From positions 1 through 35,659 of the forward strand of contig CALYPO010000010.1 of assembly GCA_945276085.1 (NCBI GenBank): a stretch of DNA of 35,659 nucleotides, in the 5' to 3' direction. This DNA is from an uncultured Gilliamella sp. Lineage in GTDB: Bacteria; Pseudomonadota; Gammaproteobacteria; Enterobacterales; Orbaceae. The position numbers were made by a program, and so were the translations under genes. The notes under the pieces were generated by a model. It was not told the DNA's origin and made no database searches. It worked only from the letters and a program-made list of their open reading frames with translations. Of the stretch, positions 8,507 to 18,622 are shown piece by piece. The stretch's first letter is position 1. Every line of letters starts with the position of its first letter.

Positions 8507-8971
8507 TGAATAAATTATTTTTTTAAATTATTTAACTCAATGAAATAAATGTAGTATTGCTTGAATTTTCAGTATTGATTAAAAACTTTGTTACAAAAGA
8601 TTTCGATAGCATCGAATGCATTTTGCACGCAACGACTAACGACTGAGTCAGCAAGTTTTCTATTAAAACTTTGTCGATTTTTTTATCCAATGTGTGATTT
8701 GCCCTGGCTGTATGTGCTAAAACGGTTGCTGCTAATGAGCACACCTAAACGTCATCCTATAAGGCAAATAATTTACGCTCATCGCCAATCTTGTTTAAAA
8801 AAAGCTAAAAGCAATTGGGCTTTCGGTAATCATAAAAACATCTTCAGATTTGAAATTCTGTTGTAATTGTTATCGTGTTTTTGGCTGAGGATTATCAAAT
8901 TTCATCTATCTAGTTAATACCTTATTATTATAATTTTTCAGAATGTTGCCGCTTTTGAAAAACTGGGATGG
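8507..8971. other. Noncoding or decayed region between queE and pgeF
   Basis: Two overlapping antiparallel frames exist (minus 8532-8744, plus 8588-8866), but neither has a ribosome site or a domain I recognise, and they are mutually exclusive shadows. Other frames on the minus strand give coding-like fragments broken by stops, so this may be a gene remnant. It contains no visible inverted-repeat ends of an insertion sequence. Confidence 0.5.
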
Positions 8972-9745
8972 TTATGGATTTTCAAACCAAATCATCGATG
9001 CCATTCTACCGGTTCTGTTTTCACGACGATAAGAGAAGAATAAATCCTGTTCAGTAAAAGTGCAGAAATTACCACCAAAAATCTTATTTATTCCCATGGC
9101 AGTTAATCTTTGTCTGGCGATTAAATAGAGGTCAGCAAGGTATTTTTGTTCTGTTTGGTTAATCAATGTAAAAGCCTGTTCAGCTTGAGGATCAATTGCT
9201 TCAAATTGTGCTTTCACTTCACCGCCTACTTCGAATTTTTTTGCACTAATAGCCGGTCCCATCCAAGCGAGGATCTGATTTTTAGGACATGAAAACTTTT
9301 TAATAGTTTGTTCTAAAATTCCATTGCAAAGTCCACGCCAACCAGCATGAGCCGCTGCAACTTCATCGCCATTAACCGAGCAAAACAGTACTGGCATACA
9401 ATCAGCTGTCAACACCACGCTTACCTGCTTAGCCTGCCGAGTATACGACGCATCAGCTTCAAATCTATCATTAGCAATCATGCCGATAGCCGGTTGCAAT
9501 TCCACTTCAGTAATATCTAATGCAACTGTACTATGCGTTTGATTTAACCAATAAGGTTCACTGGGAATCTGTTCTGCTTTGATTAATCGCCGACAATTTT
9601 CCGCAACATGATCTAAATCATCACCAGTGCGACTGCCCAAATTTAAACTTTCAAAAGGCGCTAGGCTTACCCCACCCTTTCGAGTGGTGGTAAATGCCCG
9701 TATGTTTTTCGGGGCTGGCCAATAAGGAGAAATCGATTTAATCAT
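8972..9745 (-). CDS. pgeF: Peptidoglycan editing factor PgeF (YfiH, laccase domain)
   Basis: A 257-residue multicopper-oxidase-fold protein of the YfiH family. In E. coli it removes mis-incorporated L-Ser from UDP-MurNAc precursors, and relatives have purine nucleoside or oxidoreductase activity. The active-site metal ligands are His71 (N-Q-T-H-S), Cys116 (T-A-D-C-M-P-V) and His133 (A-H-A-G-W-R-G); the ending R-T-G-R-M-A is also typical. I choose ATG 9745: AGGTGAG lies just upstream and the protein then aligns with the E. coli N-terminus. The alternative GTG at 9754 has its ribosome site too close. It follows rluD by about 10 bp in the same operon, as in E. coli. Confidence 0.95.
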   Translation of the reverse strand: MIKSISPYWPAPKNIRAFTTTRKGGVSLAPFESLNLGSRTGDDLDHVAENCRRLIKAEQIPSEPYWLNQTHSTVALDITEVELQPAIGMIANDRFEADASYTRQAKQVSVVLTADCMPVLFCSVNGDEVAAAHAGWRGLCNGILEQTIKKFSCPKNQILAWMGPAISAKKFEVGGEVKAQFEAIDPQAEQAFTLINQTEQKYLADLYLIARQRLTAMGINKIFGGNFCTFTEQDLFFSYRRENRTGRMASMIWFENP

Positions 9746-9755
9746 GATGCTCACC

Positions 9756-10730
9756 TCACCAATCTAATTCATCTTTATGTTGCTGGGTATCGTCTTGAAG
9801 CGCTAAAATTAACTTTTGCATATCCTCTGGGATAGGTGCATGCCATTCCATCTGCTCCCCAGTAATAGGATGAAATAACCGTAACATAGCAGCATGTAAG
9901 GCTTGTCTATCAAAATCGCGTAAAGTTTGTATAAATGATTCGCTTGCACCTTTTGGTGGTCTTGGTCGTCCACCATATAGAGGATCACCAACTAGTGGAT
10001 GAGCAATATGAGCCATATGCACACGTATTTGGTGTGTGCGTCCCGTCTCGAGTCTTAAACGTAAGCGCGTATGGAGCCGATATTTTTCCATTACCCGATA
10101 GTGAGTAACAGCGGGTTTACCCGTTGGAAATACCGCCATGTGTGTTCGTTTTGTTGGATGACGTGTAATCGGCTCATCAATCGTCCCACCTGCGGTAATA
10201 ATGCCCATGGCAACGGCTTCATATTCCCGCGTAATTTCACGTAATTGCAACGATTCAACTAAATGTGTTTGTGCAATGATTGTTTTGGCAACGACCATTA
10301 AACCGGTGGTATCTTTATCTAAGCGATGGACAATACCGGCGCGCGGAACTCGTGCTATTTCTGGATAATGATAGAGTAATGCATTTAATACGGTACCATT
10401 AGGATTGCCCGCACCAGGATGGACAACTAAATCACGCGGTTTATTAATAACTAAAATATCATCATCTTCATAAACAATATTCAATTTGATATTTTCAGGT
10501 TGATGATATGTTTCTTGCTCAATTTCTGCACTAATGGTAATTTTTTCGCCGCCTAATACTTTTTCTTTAGGCTTATTAACAATAATACCGTTGACTGTCA
10601 CTTTATTATTCACAATCCACTCTTTTATTCTTGAACGTGAATAATCAGGAAAAAGCTCGGATAACGCTTGATCTAAACGCATTCCGAGTTGTGTTTGTTC
10701 TATTTCTGTTGATAATTTTAACTCGAGCAT
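9756..10730 (-). CDS. rluD: 23S rRNA pseudouridine(1911/1915/1917) synthase RluD
   Basis: Modifies three uridines in helix 69 of 23S rRNA, needed for normal 50S maturation and termination. An S4 RNA-binding domain occupies about residues 17-75 and the RluA-type catalytic domain about 85-300. The signature H-R-L-D-K-D-T-T-G-L is at 135-144, with the catalytic Asp at 138. Supporting motifs are I-N-K-P, V-H-P-G and the later H-Q-I-R-V-H-M and G-D-P-L-Y-G-G. The length of 324 residues is normal (E. coli 326). It is divergent from bamD and followed by pgeF, the standard gammaproteobacterial arrangement. A TATAAT hexamer lies in the 93-bp divergent gap in the rluD direction, but without a good -35. 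Confidence 0.96.
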   Translation of the reverse strand: MLELKLSTEIEQTQLGMRLDQALSELFPDYSRSRIKEWIVNNKVTVNGIIVNKPKEKVLGGEKITISAEIEQETYHQPENIKLNIVYEDDDILVINKPRDLVVHPGAGNPNGTVLNALLYHYPEIARVPRAGIVHRLDKDTTGLMVVAKTIIAQTHLVESLQLREITREYEAVAMGIITAGGTIDEPITRHPTKRTHMAVFPTGKPAVTHYRVMEKYRLHTRLRLRLETGRTHQIRVHMAHIAHPLVGDPLYGGRPRPPKGASESFIQTLRDFDRQALHAAMLRLFHPITGEQMEWHAPIPEDMQKLILALQDDTQQHKDELDW

Positions 10731-10823
10731 ATGTAATTTATCTATTTTAAGCTGATATGTTTTAGAGTATTATATACTATTCATAGACTTTAATGTTTAT
10801 TTATATTTTGGATTGAGAACTGA

Positions 10824-11618
10824 ATGAAACTACGTTTACACTCTTTGTTAGCAATTGCTTTAAGTGGCATGTTAATTGGCTGCACAACAACAAAGCCTGA
10901 TGTTGAAAATGTATCAGAATTAGAACTCCACAACAAAGCTCAAACCGAGCTAGAAAGTGGTAACATAAAATCCAGTATCACTATATTAGAGGCAATGGAT
11001 AAAAATTATCCATTTGGTCCTTATTCACAACAAGTGCAACTTGATTTAATTTATGCTTATTATAAATCTGCTAATTTCCCATTAGTTATCGCGTCGGTTG
11101 ACCGATTTTTAAAATTAAACCCGACTCATCCTAATATCGATTGGGTTATTTATATGCGTGGTTTAGCCAATATGGCTCAAGACAACAATATGATCCAAGG
11201 TTGGTTCAATGTTGATCGTTCAGACCGAGATCCTGACTTTGCTACCGCTGCTTTTAAAGATTTTACTTACCTGGTTTCAAGTTTTCCAACCAGTATTTAC
11301 GCCGCTGATGCACAAAAACGTTTGGTATTTTTGAAAAATAGACTGTCAAGATACCAACTTAAAATAGCGGAATATTATACTCAGCGCGGTGCTTATGTTG
11401 CGGTTATTAATCGTGTTAGCCAAATGATTGCGTTATTTCCGGATACGGATTCAACTAAACAAGGTCTACTGTTAATGCGCGATGCCTATAATGAACTAGG
11501 CTTGACTAATGAAACACAAAAAACCGATACGCTTATACAAGCAAATCTTGAAAACATGCCTAAAGAAGAACAGCGCTCATTTTTATCACGCTTAACCAGC
11601 GTATTTAATGGTAACTAA
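10824..11618 (+). CDS. bamD: Outer-membrane assembly lipoprotein BamD
   Basis: Essential lipoprotein of the BAM complex, which inserts beta-barrel proteins into the outer membrane; it contacts BamA and substrate C-terminal signals from the periplasmic side. The N-terminus is a type II signal peptide with lipobox L-I-G-C, so Cys20 is lipidated. TPR repeats follow (about residues 30-250), with L-D-L-I-Y-A-Y-Y, the P-x-H-P-N-I-D-W segment and A-A-D-A-Q-K-R as recognisable family landmarks. The length is 264 residues, slightly longer than E. coli (245). It is a single-gene unit divergent from rluD, and a GC-rich hairpin follows the stop. Confidence 0.96.
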   Translation: MKLRLHSLLAIALSGMLIGCTTTKPDVENVSELELHNKAQTELESGNIKSSITILEAMDKNYPFGPYSQQVQLDLIYAYYKSANFPLVIASVDRFLKLNPTHPNIDWVIYMRGLANMAQDNNMIQGWFNVDRSDRDPDFATAAFKDFTYLVSSFPTSIYAADAQKRLVFLKNRLSRYQLKIAEYYTQRGAYVAVINRVSQMIALFPDTDSTKQGLLLMRDAYNELGLTNETQKTDTLIQANLENMPKEEQRSFLSRLTSVFNGN

Positions 11619-11628
11619 AGCCGTAAGA

Positions 11629-11647
11629 GGCGGGATAATTACCCGCC
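11629..11647 (+). terminator. GC-rich hairpin after bamD
   Basis: Perfect 6-bp stem GGCGGG/CCCGCC with a 7-nt loop, 10 nt after the bamD stop. It stands out in this AT-rich DNA. There is no T tract behind it, so it may act as a Rho-assisted end or a 3' stabilising structure rather than a classic terminator. Confidence 0.5.
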
Positions 11648-11751
11648 CATCACTAAGATTATCAGCCAGCAATTACTCTGTTTGTTAATCTTATTAATGA
11701 GTTGCCTAAATTATCCCCTTTAATAAATCTATTCATACATTCACATATCGT

Positions 11752-11780
11752 TTGTAAAACGTGACAATAACCAATACAAT
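11752..11780 (+). promoter_or_regulatory. Putative sigma-70 promoter of the leuS operon
   Basis: TTGTAA (11752-11757) and TACAAT (11775-11780) with a 17-bp spacer, about 48 bp before the leuS start. The -10 matches five of six consensus bases, the -35 four of six. No T-box or leucine attenuator was found in the short leader. Confidence 0.42.
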
Positions 11781-11827
11781 TAGCAAATTATTTTTATTAG
11801 CAATAATAGATAGGACATTAATTCGTC

Positions 11828-14410
11828 ATGCAAGAACAATATCGCCCCGATGAGATTGAAGCCAAAGTTCAACAACATTGGCAAGAAAATAAAACATTCC
11901 ATGTTACCGAAGATCCCTCAAAAGAAAAGTATTACTGCTTATCAATGTTACCTTACCCATCAGGGCGGTTACACCTTGGTCATGTTCGAAACTATACTAT
12001 CGGTGATACTATTTCACGCTATCAACGTTTAAATGGCAAAAATGTTTTACAACCTATTGGTTGGGATGCTTTCGGTTTACCGGCAGAAGGTGCGGCAGTG
12101 AAAAATAACACTGCACCGGCTAAATGGACCTATGAAAATATTGCTTACATGAAAAAGCAACTACAGTTATTAGGGTTTGGTTATGATTGGGATCGCGAAG
12201 TGACAACCTGCCGTCCTGAATACTACAAATGGGAACAGTGGTTTTTTACTAAACTATTTGAAAAAGGTTTAGTTTATAAAAAAACATCCGCTGTTAACTG
12301 GTGTCCGAACGATCAGACCGTCCTTGCTAATGAACAGGTGGTTGAAGGTTGCTGTTGGCGCTGTAATACCCCCGTTGAACGCAAAGAGATCCCACAATGG
12401 TTTATTAAAATTACTAATTATGCCGAAGAGTTACTTAACGATTTAGATACATTAGAAAACTGGCCAGAACAAGTTAAAACCATGCAACGTAACTGGATTG
12501 GCCGCTCTGAAGGTGTAGAGTTTGATTTTGCGGTTGAAAACTATGCTGATAAGTTACGAGTTTATACTACGCGGCCAGATACATTAATGGGTGTGAGTTT
12601 TGTGTCTGTTGCGGCCGAACACCCACTAGCGCAATTAGCAGCCCAAAATAACACCAAAATTGCTGAATTTATTGCTGAATGCAAAAATACTAAAACTGCC
12701 GAAGCCGATATGGCGACCATGGAAAAGAAAGGCATGGCGACAGGATTTTTTGCTATTCATCCATTAACAGGCGATAAAGTTCCAGTTTGGATTGCTAATT
12801 TTGTTTTAATCGAATATGGAACCGGTGCAGTAATGGCAGTACCTGGCCATGATGAACGCGATTATGAGTTTGCAAGTAAATATAATTTGCCAATTAAACC
12901 GGTAATTTTAGATCAAGATGGCAATGCGCCGGATCTTTCCGAAAATGCGTATACTCAACATGGTATATTGTTTAATTCGGGTGAGTTTAATGGCCTTGAT
13001 TTTGAACAAGCGTTTAATGCTATTGCCGATAAACTCATAGCGTTAGGTATTGGTGAACGTAAAGTTAATTACCGCCTACGTGATTGGGGGGTTTCTCGCC
13101 AACGTTATTGGGGTGCACCAATTCCAATGGTGACACTTGAAGATGGCACCACAATTCCTACACCAGAAGATCAGCTGCCAGTTATTTTACCAGAAAATGT
13201 TGAAATGAACGGTATTACCAGTCCAATTAAAGCCGATCCTAATTGGGCAAAAACCACGGTAAATGGACAACCAGCATTGCGTGAAACGGATACCTTTGAT
13301 ACGTTTATGGAATCATCTTGGTATTATGCTCGTTATACTTGCCCACATTATGACAAAGGCATGTTGGACGAAAAAGCTGCCAATTATTGGTTGCCAGTCG
13401 ATCAATATGTAGGGGGTATTGAACATGCCATTATGCATTTACTTTATTTTAGATTCTTCCATAAGTTAATGCGTGATTTTGGTCTAGTATCATCAGATGA
13501 ACCGGCTAAGCGTTTGCTTTGCCAAGGTATGGTGTTAGCTGATGCGTTTTATTATACCAGCCCAACCAATGAACGTATTTGGGTATCGCCAACTGAGGTC
13601 ACAATCGAACGTGATGAAAAAGGTCGTATTGTGAAAGCGGTAGATAGCAAAGGTAATGAGCTGGTGCATGCCGGTATGACTAAAATGTCTAAATCAAAAA
13701 ATAACGGTATTGATCCGCAAGAAATGGTCGAAAAATATGGCGCCGATACTGTACGTTTGTTTATGATGTTTGCCTCACCGGCTGAGATGACCCTTGAATG
13801 GCAAGAGTCTGGCGTTGAAGGTGCCAATCGCTTTATAAAACGTGTTTGGCGTTTAGTTTATGAACACGCACAAAAAGGCAGTGTGGATAAACTTGACGTT
13901 AATGCTTTAAATGCCGATCAAAAAGCATTAAGACGTGAATTACATAAGACAATTGCTAAGGTCAGTGATGATATTGGTCGTCGTCAAACCTTCAATACTG
14001 CTATCGCTGCGGTAATGGAGTTTATGAATCGTTTGCAAAAAGCACCACAAGAATCAGCACAAGACCATGCGCTTATGGATGAAGCTTTAAATGCGATTGT
14101 TCGTTTACTTTACCCAATGATGCCTCATGCTTGTTTTGTCATGTGGCAAGCTTTAGGTCATAGTGAAACAATTGATAATACAACATGGCCTATAGCTGAA
14201 GAGTCAGCCATGGTCGAAGATGAAAAACTGATTGTTGTGCAAATTAATGGTAAAGTACGTGGTAAGTTTACCGTTCCTGCTGATGCTGATCAAGATTTGG
14301 TATTGGCGCAAGCAAAACAAGAACCGAATATCCAAAAATACTTAGCGGACGTTACTATTCGTAAAGTTATTTATGTACCAGGTAAATTATTAAATCTTGT
14401 TGTTGGTTGA
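11828..14410 (+). CDS. leuS: Leucyl-tRNA synthetase
   Basis: Class I aminoacyl-tRNA synthetase charging tRNA-Leu in the cytosol. It has exactly the E. coli length (860 residues). The Rossmann-fold HIGH motif appears as H-L-G-H at 49-52 and K-M-S-K-S at 619-623. The CP1 editing domain (about 225-415) carries the T-T-R-P-D-T threonine-rich motif that hydrolyses mischarged tRNA. A Cys-rich knuckle (C-x2-D/C spacing around 160-180) and the C-terminal anticodon-binding and tRNA-contact domains are present. It is the first gene of the leuS-lptE-holA-nadD run, with lptE starting 37 bp after its stop. Confidence 0.98.
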   Translation: MQEQYRPDEIEAKVQQHWQENKTFHVTEDPSKEKYYCLSMLPYPSGRLHLGHVRNYTIGDTISRYQRLNGKNVLQPIGWDAFGLPAEGAAVKNNTAPAKWTYENIAYMKKQLQLLGFGYDWDREVTTCRPEYYKWEQWFFTKLFEKGLVYKKTSAVNWCPNDQTVLANEQVVEGCCWRCNTPVERKEIPQWFIKITNYAEELLNDLDTLENWPEQVKTMQRNWIGRSEGVEFDFAVENYADKLRVYTTRPDTLMGVSFVSVAAEHPLAQLAAQNNTKIAEFIAECKNTKTAEADMATMEKKGMATGFFAIHPLTGDKVPVWIANFVLIEYGTGAVMAVPGHDERDYEFASKYNLPIKPVILDQDGNAPDLSENAYTQHGILFNSGEFNGLDFEQAFNAIADKLIALGIGERKVNYRLRDWGVSRQRYWGAPIPMVTLEDGTTIPTPEDQLPVILPENVEMNGITSPIKADPNWAKTTVNGQPALRETDTFDTFMESSWYYARYTCPHYDKGMLDEKAANYWLPVDQYVGGIEHAIMHLLYFRFFHKLMRDFGLVSSDEPAKRLLCQGMVLADAFYYTSPTNERIWVSPTEVTIERDEKGRIVKAVDSKGNELVHAGMTKMSKSKNNGIDPQEMVEKYGADTVRLFMMFASPAEMTLEWQESGVEGANRFIKRVWRLVYEHAQKGSVDKLDVNALNADQKALRRELHKTIAKVSDDIGRRQTFNTAIAAVMEFMNRLQKAPQESAQDHALMDEALNAIVRLLYPMMPHACFVMWQALGHSETIDNTTWPIAEESAMVEDEKLIVVQINGKVRGKFTVPADADQDLVLAQAKQEPNIQKYLADVTIRKVIYVPGKLLNLVVG

Positions 14411-14447
14411 TACTGTTAAAATTAAAACATGGGTGGTGGTAATACTT

Positions 14448-14942
14448 ATGAAAAAATATATAGCCTTATTTATGCTAATGGCAGTATCACTGACGGGTTG
14501 TGGTTTTCATCTACAAAATGAAACTGAAATACCGGCACGATTTAAAACAATGGCTTATATCAGTTATGATCCTTATGGACAGCTTTCAAGAAATATTAAA
14601 GAGTTATTAAAGGATAATAAAGTTACATTAGCTAACAATGATGTATCACACAATTATCCCTCTTTAAATATTATAAGAGAGTCCATTGATCGTAGTACGA
14701 TATCTATTTACCAAGATGGTAAGGCGGCGGAATATCAATTAGTCTTAAATGTTGACGCTCAAGTTATTGTTGCGAGTGAAAAGGTATACCCAATTAGTGT
14801 TCGTATTTTCCGTACATTTTTTGATAACCCAACAGCAGCACTTGCTAAAACAACCGAGCAAGATTTAATTGAAGATGAAATGTATAAACAAGCCGCTAAG
14901 CAAATTATTCGTAAATTGAAATCGGTTGATGCTGTTAATTAA
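14448..14942 (+). CDS. lptE: LPS-assembly lipoprotein LptE
   Basis: Outer-membrane lipoprotein that plugs the LptD barrel and delivers lipopolysaccharide to the cell surface. Type II signal peptide with lipobox L-T-G-C, lipidated at Cys18, followed by G-F-H-L, the family's standard first mature residues. The start is ATG 14448, giving 164 residues; an in-frame upstream ATG at 14397 overlaps leuS and would bury the signal peptide, so I reject it. The body is poorly conserved, as is usual for LptE, with the expected I-S-I-Y-Q-D-G-K-A-A-E-Y-Q-L strand segment. Gene order (after leuS, before holA) matches E. coli and strengthens the call. Confidence 0.95.
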   Translation: MKKYIALFMLMAVSLTGCGFHLQNETEIPARFKTMAYISYDPYGQLSRNIKELLKDNKVTLANNDVSHNYPSLNIIRESIDRSTISIYQDGKAAEYQLVLNVDAQVIVASEKVYPISVRIFRTFFDNPTAALAKTTEQDLIEDEMYKQAAKQIIRKLKSVDAVN

Positions 14943-14951
14943 CTTTTTGAC

Positions 14952-15956
14952 ATGATTAAAATCAACGCAGACCAAATTACGACAAAATTAGGATCGCCCT
15001 ATTATTTACTATTAGGCAACGATCCTTATTTACAATATTATAGCCAATCGCAGCTAAAAACCGCTTTTAAACAAGCTGGCTTTAATGAACAACTGACATT
15101 TAACATAGATAATCAAACTGATTGGCAGCCTATCTTTGATAGTTGTCATGCAATGAATCTGTTTTCAACCAATACGCTTATTTTTTTAGATTTTGGTGAA
15201 AACACAATCAATGCAGCGGCGAGTTCAAAGCTGAATAGTTTAAGTGAAATACTCAATCCTGATATTGCATTAATTATCAGTTTAACCAAAATTACTAAAA
15301 CTCAAGAAAATGCAGTTTGGTATAAAAAATTATCTGATAACTTAGTCGTCGTCAATTGTACTACGCCTGACACAGCTTTATTACCACAATGGATTAAAAA
15401 TCATCTTCAACAAAAGCAAATAGTGGTTGAACCTGAAGCTATCGATCTTCTTTGTTATTATTACGAAGGAAATTTACTGGCATTAACGCAAATTATTGAA
15501 CAATTAAAGTTATTATATACAAATCAAACAATAACTTATGATCAGGTTGAAAGTAATATTAATGATTCAGCCATATTTACCCCATATCACTGGATTGATG
15601 CAATGGTTGCTCACAAAACAAAGCGAGCAACCCACATTTTACAGCAATTAAAAATGAATGATTTTGAACCATTAATATTACTCCGAATTATTCAACGTGA
15701 GCTGATTTTGATCATCAATCTAAAAAAAGGCTTATCATCAAAACCGTTAAAACAAATTTTTGATGAATATAAAATTTGGCAAAATAAAAGAGCAATGTAT
15801 ACCAATTATTTAAATCGTAATGATATTAAAGATCTATTTTCAACGCTAGCTCTACTTACTGAAATCGAAATCAGCTTGAAACATGATAATCAACTACGAG
15901 TGTGGGATGCGCTATCGGCTTTAACAATGCAATTTATGGGATTAAATAAATGTTAA
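14952..15956 (+). CDS. holA: DNA polymerase III delta subunit HolA
   Basis: The delta subunit of the clamp loader, which opens the beta sliding clamp during replication. 334 residues (E. coli 343) with the family's AAA+-like layout but no ATP-binding motif. The N-terminal Y-L-L-L-G-N-D-P-Y-L opening and the clamp-contact region M-N-L-F-S near residues 70-75 (beta-binding L-F) are visible. The middle contains Y-Y-Y-E-G-N-L-L-A-L-T-Q, typical of delta domain II/III. Ten bases follow the lptE stop and the gene overlaps nadD by 7 bases, so translation is coupled. Sequence conservation of holA is normally low; identity rests on motifs plus fixed gene order. Confidence 0.94.
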   Translation: MIKINADQITTKLGSPYYLLLGNDPYLQYYSQSQLKTAFKQAGFNEQLTFNIDNQTDWQPIFDSCHAMNLFSTNTLIFLDFGENTINAAASSKLNSLSEILNPDIALIISLTKITKTQENAVWYKKLSDNLVVVNCTTPDTALLPQWIKNHLQQKQIVVEPEAIDLLCYYYEGNLLALTQIIEQLKLLYTNQTITYDQVESNINDSAIFTPYHWIDAMVAHKTKRATHILQQLKMNDFEPLILLRIIQRELILIINLKKGLSSKPLKQIFDEYKIWQNKRAMYTNYLNRNDIKDLFSTLALLTEIEISLKHDNQLRVWDALSALTMQFMGLNKC

Positions 15957-16606
15957 CAGCATTGTTCGGCGGCACTTTTGATCCAATTCATTATGGGCAT
16001 ATTTACCCAGCAATTGCGCTCGCAAAAGAGGTTGGCTTAACGAAAATTAGTTTATTACCCAACCATATTCCCCCGCATAAACCGCAACCTGAGGCAACGA
16101 TAGCACAGCGCCTAGCTATGTTAAATTTAGCCATAAGCGATATACCGTTATTTTCAATTGATACCAGAGAATTACTACCACAAAATTTAACCCGACCGTC
16201 CTACACTATCGAAACACTGCAACAGTGGCGTGACCAACATGGTGATCAGTCTGGTCTAGCCTTTATCATGGGACAAGATTCTTTAATAAATTTACCCACC
16301 TGGAAAGATTGGAAAATACTACTTAATTACTGTCATTTACTTATTTGTAGACGTCCAGGTTATACCGAAAAAACGACTGACAATGAACTTCAAGCGTTTA
16401 TCACTCAACATCAAACAACCAATATTGACGATTTGCATGATTTTCCAGCTGGTTACATCTATTTTGCACATACCCCTTTAGAAAATATATCTGCGACAGA
16501 AATTCGACAAAATATTCATAATCAACAAAGTTGTAAAAATTTATTACCCCCCAAAGTATGGCGTTATATTTGTGAGCAAGGGCTTTATAATGGAAAGAAA
16601 AATTAG
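15950..16606 (+). CDS. nadD: Nicotinate-nucleotide adenylyltransferase NadD
   Basis: Transfers AMP from ATP to nicotinate mononucleotide, forming deamido-NAD in NAD biosynthesis. The nucleotidyltransferase signature G-G-T-F-D-P-I-H-Y-G-H is at residues 7-17 (the H-x-G-H core), with the second conserved motif I-S-A-T-E-I-R near residue 180-187. P-P-H-K-P and S-Y-T-I-E-T-L are the usual NadD substrate-pocket segments. 218 residues (E. coli 213). Last gene of the leuS-lptE-holA-nadD run; a weak CGGCA/TGCCG hairpin lies after it. Confidence 0.96.
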   Translation: MLTALFGGTFDPIHYGHIYPAIALAKEVGLTKISLLPNHIPPHKPQPEATIAQRLAMLNLAISDIPLFSIDTRELLPQNLTRPSYTIETLQQWRDQHGDQSGLAFIMGQDSLINLPTWKDWKILLNYCHLLICRRPGYTEKTTDNELQAFITQHQTTNIDDLHDFPAGYIYFAHTPLENISATEIRQNIHNQQSCKNLLPPKVWRYICEQGLYNGKKN

Positions 16607-16633
16607 AAAGGTCTTTACTTCTGTCAGTTTTTT

Positions 16634-16649
16634 CGGCATTATTTTGCCG
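16634..16649 (+). terminator. Weak hairpin after nadD
   Basis: CGGCA (16634-16638) pairs with TGCCG (16645-16649), about 28 bp after the nadD stop, followed by CTGTCTTTAT. The T run is interrupted, so it may be only a partial terminator. Between here and infA an imperfect hairpin (TTATCCCCA/TGGGAATAA, 16762-16786) also occurs. Confidence 0.35.
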
Positions 16650-16829
16650 CTGTCTTTATATATTATAAATTCAGTGATTTTATAGCTTATACTCAATGTC
16701 AATTAATCTATATGCACAAAAGTCGATAACAGCAATTTTGAAAAAGTTTTTAGTTGTCACGTTATCCCCAGATGATATGGGAATAAATGGATGATGATAT
16801 GAGTATATTTAATTTGTATTTATTAATAA

Positions 16830-17057
<228 letters not shown>

Positions 17058-17128
17058 TATCGTTATCATCAGAATTGTTATTTAATCATTATTAAATCTA
17101 AAACGGTTTATTCTCTTTTTTAATAAAA

Positions 17129-17152
17129 TTCCGTCGACTTGTGTCGACGGAA
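17129..17152 (-). terminator. Strong hairpin terminator of lysP
   Basis: Perfect 10-bp stem TTCCGTCGAC/GTCGACGGAA with a 4-nt loop between the convergent infA and lysP genes. On the minus strand it is followed by TTTTATT, so it terminates lysP. On the plus strand it is followed by A residues, although infA transcripts may also end at it. Confidence 0.8.
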
Positions 17153-17179
17153 AAAAGAGCTTTAATACTATTATGCTAA

Positions 17180-18622
17180 TTAATTTACTTGTGAAAAATC
17201 CATTTCTGAATAGTTAACCCATTTGGTCTTTTTCACAATTTTGTAGCCAAAATAGATTACCAAAAATAGTGGTAAACCGACATATGTTGCTATTACGCCA
17301 TTCCAATCAATAGTATCTTGTAAGAATGCTTCATAATTTTGACCTAGTGTAATAATCAAACATAGGACAAAAGCAAATATTGGACCAAATGGAAAACAGC
17401 TTGAACGATAAGGTAACTTATTGATATCTAATCCTTGTGCAATATAACCTTTTCTAAAACGGTAGTGACTAATTGCAATACCAAGCCAAGCTATAAAACC
17501 TGTCATGCCAGACATATTAAGCAACCATAAATAAACTTCTTGATCTTTATACATCGAAGTTAAAAAACATAGCATAGCAATAATTGTTGTTGCGATAAGT
17601 GCAAATCTAGGTACCCCTGATGAAGATAGCCTTGAAAAGATTTTAGGGGCTTTCCCCTCTTTAGCCAATGCATAAAGCATCCGTGTTGAGGCATATAAAC
17701 CGGAATTACCCGCCGATAATACCGATGTTAAAATAACCGCATTCATAATTGCCGCAGCGGATAATAGTCCTGCATGCTGAAAAACTAAGGTAAATGGGCT
17801 GACACTGATGTCGGTTTCTTCATTACGTAATAAATTTGGATCCGTATAAGGAATGATTAAGCTAATGACCAAAATAGCAAAAATATAAAACAGTAAAATT
17901 CGCCAAAAAACTTGCTTCATCGCTTTTGGAATATTTTTTTCTGGATCTTTTGACTCTCCAGCCGCTATGCCGATTAACTCCGTACCTTGGAATGAGAAGC
18001 CAACAACCATCGCAACCCCTATCATCGAGGAAAAACCACCAACGAAAGGAGCATCACCAATAGTCCAATTTTGCCAACCTGCATTTTCACTCCCCTTTAA
18101 AATGCCAACAATCATCAACAAACCAATCACAATAAACACGATAACAGTGACAACTTTAATTAATGAGAACCAAAACTCGGCTTCACCAAATCCTTTTACA
18201 GAAATATAGTTTAAACAAAAGATGATGCTTAAAAACAGCAAGCTCCAAAGCCAACTATAACTACCTGCATCAAACCAATAAGAGATAACAAGCTGAGCAG
18301 CAACTAAATCTACTGCAACAGTAATTGCCCAGTTATACCAATAATTCCATCCAATTGCGAAACCAAAAGCCTCATCAACATAACGAGCGCCATAAGTAGC
18401 AAAGGTCCCTGACACCGGCAAATACGCCGCTAGTTCACCAAGGCTGGTCATTAAAAAGTACACCATAATACCAATGATAGCATACGAAAGTAATGCACCA
18501 CCGGGACCCGCTTGAGCAACCGTTGCGCCTGAAGCAACAAAAAGCCCTGTACCAATTGAACCGCCAATAGCAATCATGGCTAAATGCCGAGATTTTAAGT
18601 CCCGTTTTAATTTATTATTCAT
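17180..18622 (-). CDS. lysP: Lysine-specific permease LysP
   Basis: Inner-membrane amino-acid permease of the APC superfamily with 12 predicted helices, importing lysine by proton symport. In E. coli LysP also senses lysine for the acid-response regulator CadC. It is near-identical in pattern to E. coli LysP over most of its length: G-G-S-I-G-T-G-L-F-V-A-S-G in helix 1 (about 20-32), F-S-F-Q-G-T-E-L-I-G-I-A-A-G-E in helix 6, then S-V-L-S-A-G-N-S-G-L-Y-A-S-T-R-M-L-Y. The length of 480 residues is close to the E. coli 489, with a shorter N-terminal tail. There is no lysine riboswitch in the 218-bp upstream gap. Substrate specificity is inferred from overall similarity. Confidence 0.92.
   Translation of the reverse strand: MNNKLKRDLKSRHLAMIAIGGSIGTGLFVASGATVAQAGPGGALLSYAIIGIMVYFLMTSLGELAAYLPVSGTFATYGARYVDEAFGFAIGWNYWYNWAITVAVDLVAAQLVISYWFDAGSYSWLWSLLFLSIIFCLNYISVKGFGEAEFWFSLIKVVTVIVFIVIGLLMIVGILKGSENAGWQNWTIGDAPFVGGFSSMIGVAMVVGFSFQGTELIGIAAGESKDPEKNIPKAMKQVFWRILLFYIFAILVISLIIPYTDPNLLRNEETDISVSPFTLVFQHAGLLSAAAIMNAVILTSVLSAGNSGLYASTRMLYALAKEGKAPKIFSRLSSSGVPRFALIATTIIAMLCFLTSMYKDQEVYLWLLNMSGMTGFIAWLGIAISHYRFRKGYIAQGLDINKLPYRSSCFPFGPIFAFVLCLIITLGQNYEAFLQDTIDWNGVIATYVGLPLFLVIYFGYKIVKKTKWVNYSEMDFSQVN

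Noticed and set aside
8532-8866. Antiparallel 70- and 92-codon frames between queE and pgeF
   Set aside because: They overlap on opposite strands, lack ribosome sites and show no family features; at most they are relics.
11648-11827. T-box or leucine leader peptide before leuS
   Set aside because: No leucine-codon-rich short frame, no T-box core and no antiterminator pair; only an ordinary promoter-like sequence is seen.
16762-16786. Imperfect hairpin before infA as a regulatory element
   Set aside because: It contains a mismatch, has a 7-nt loop and resembles no known leader; kept only as a note.
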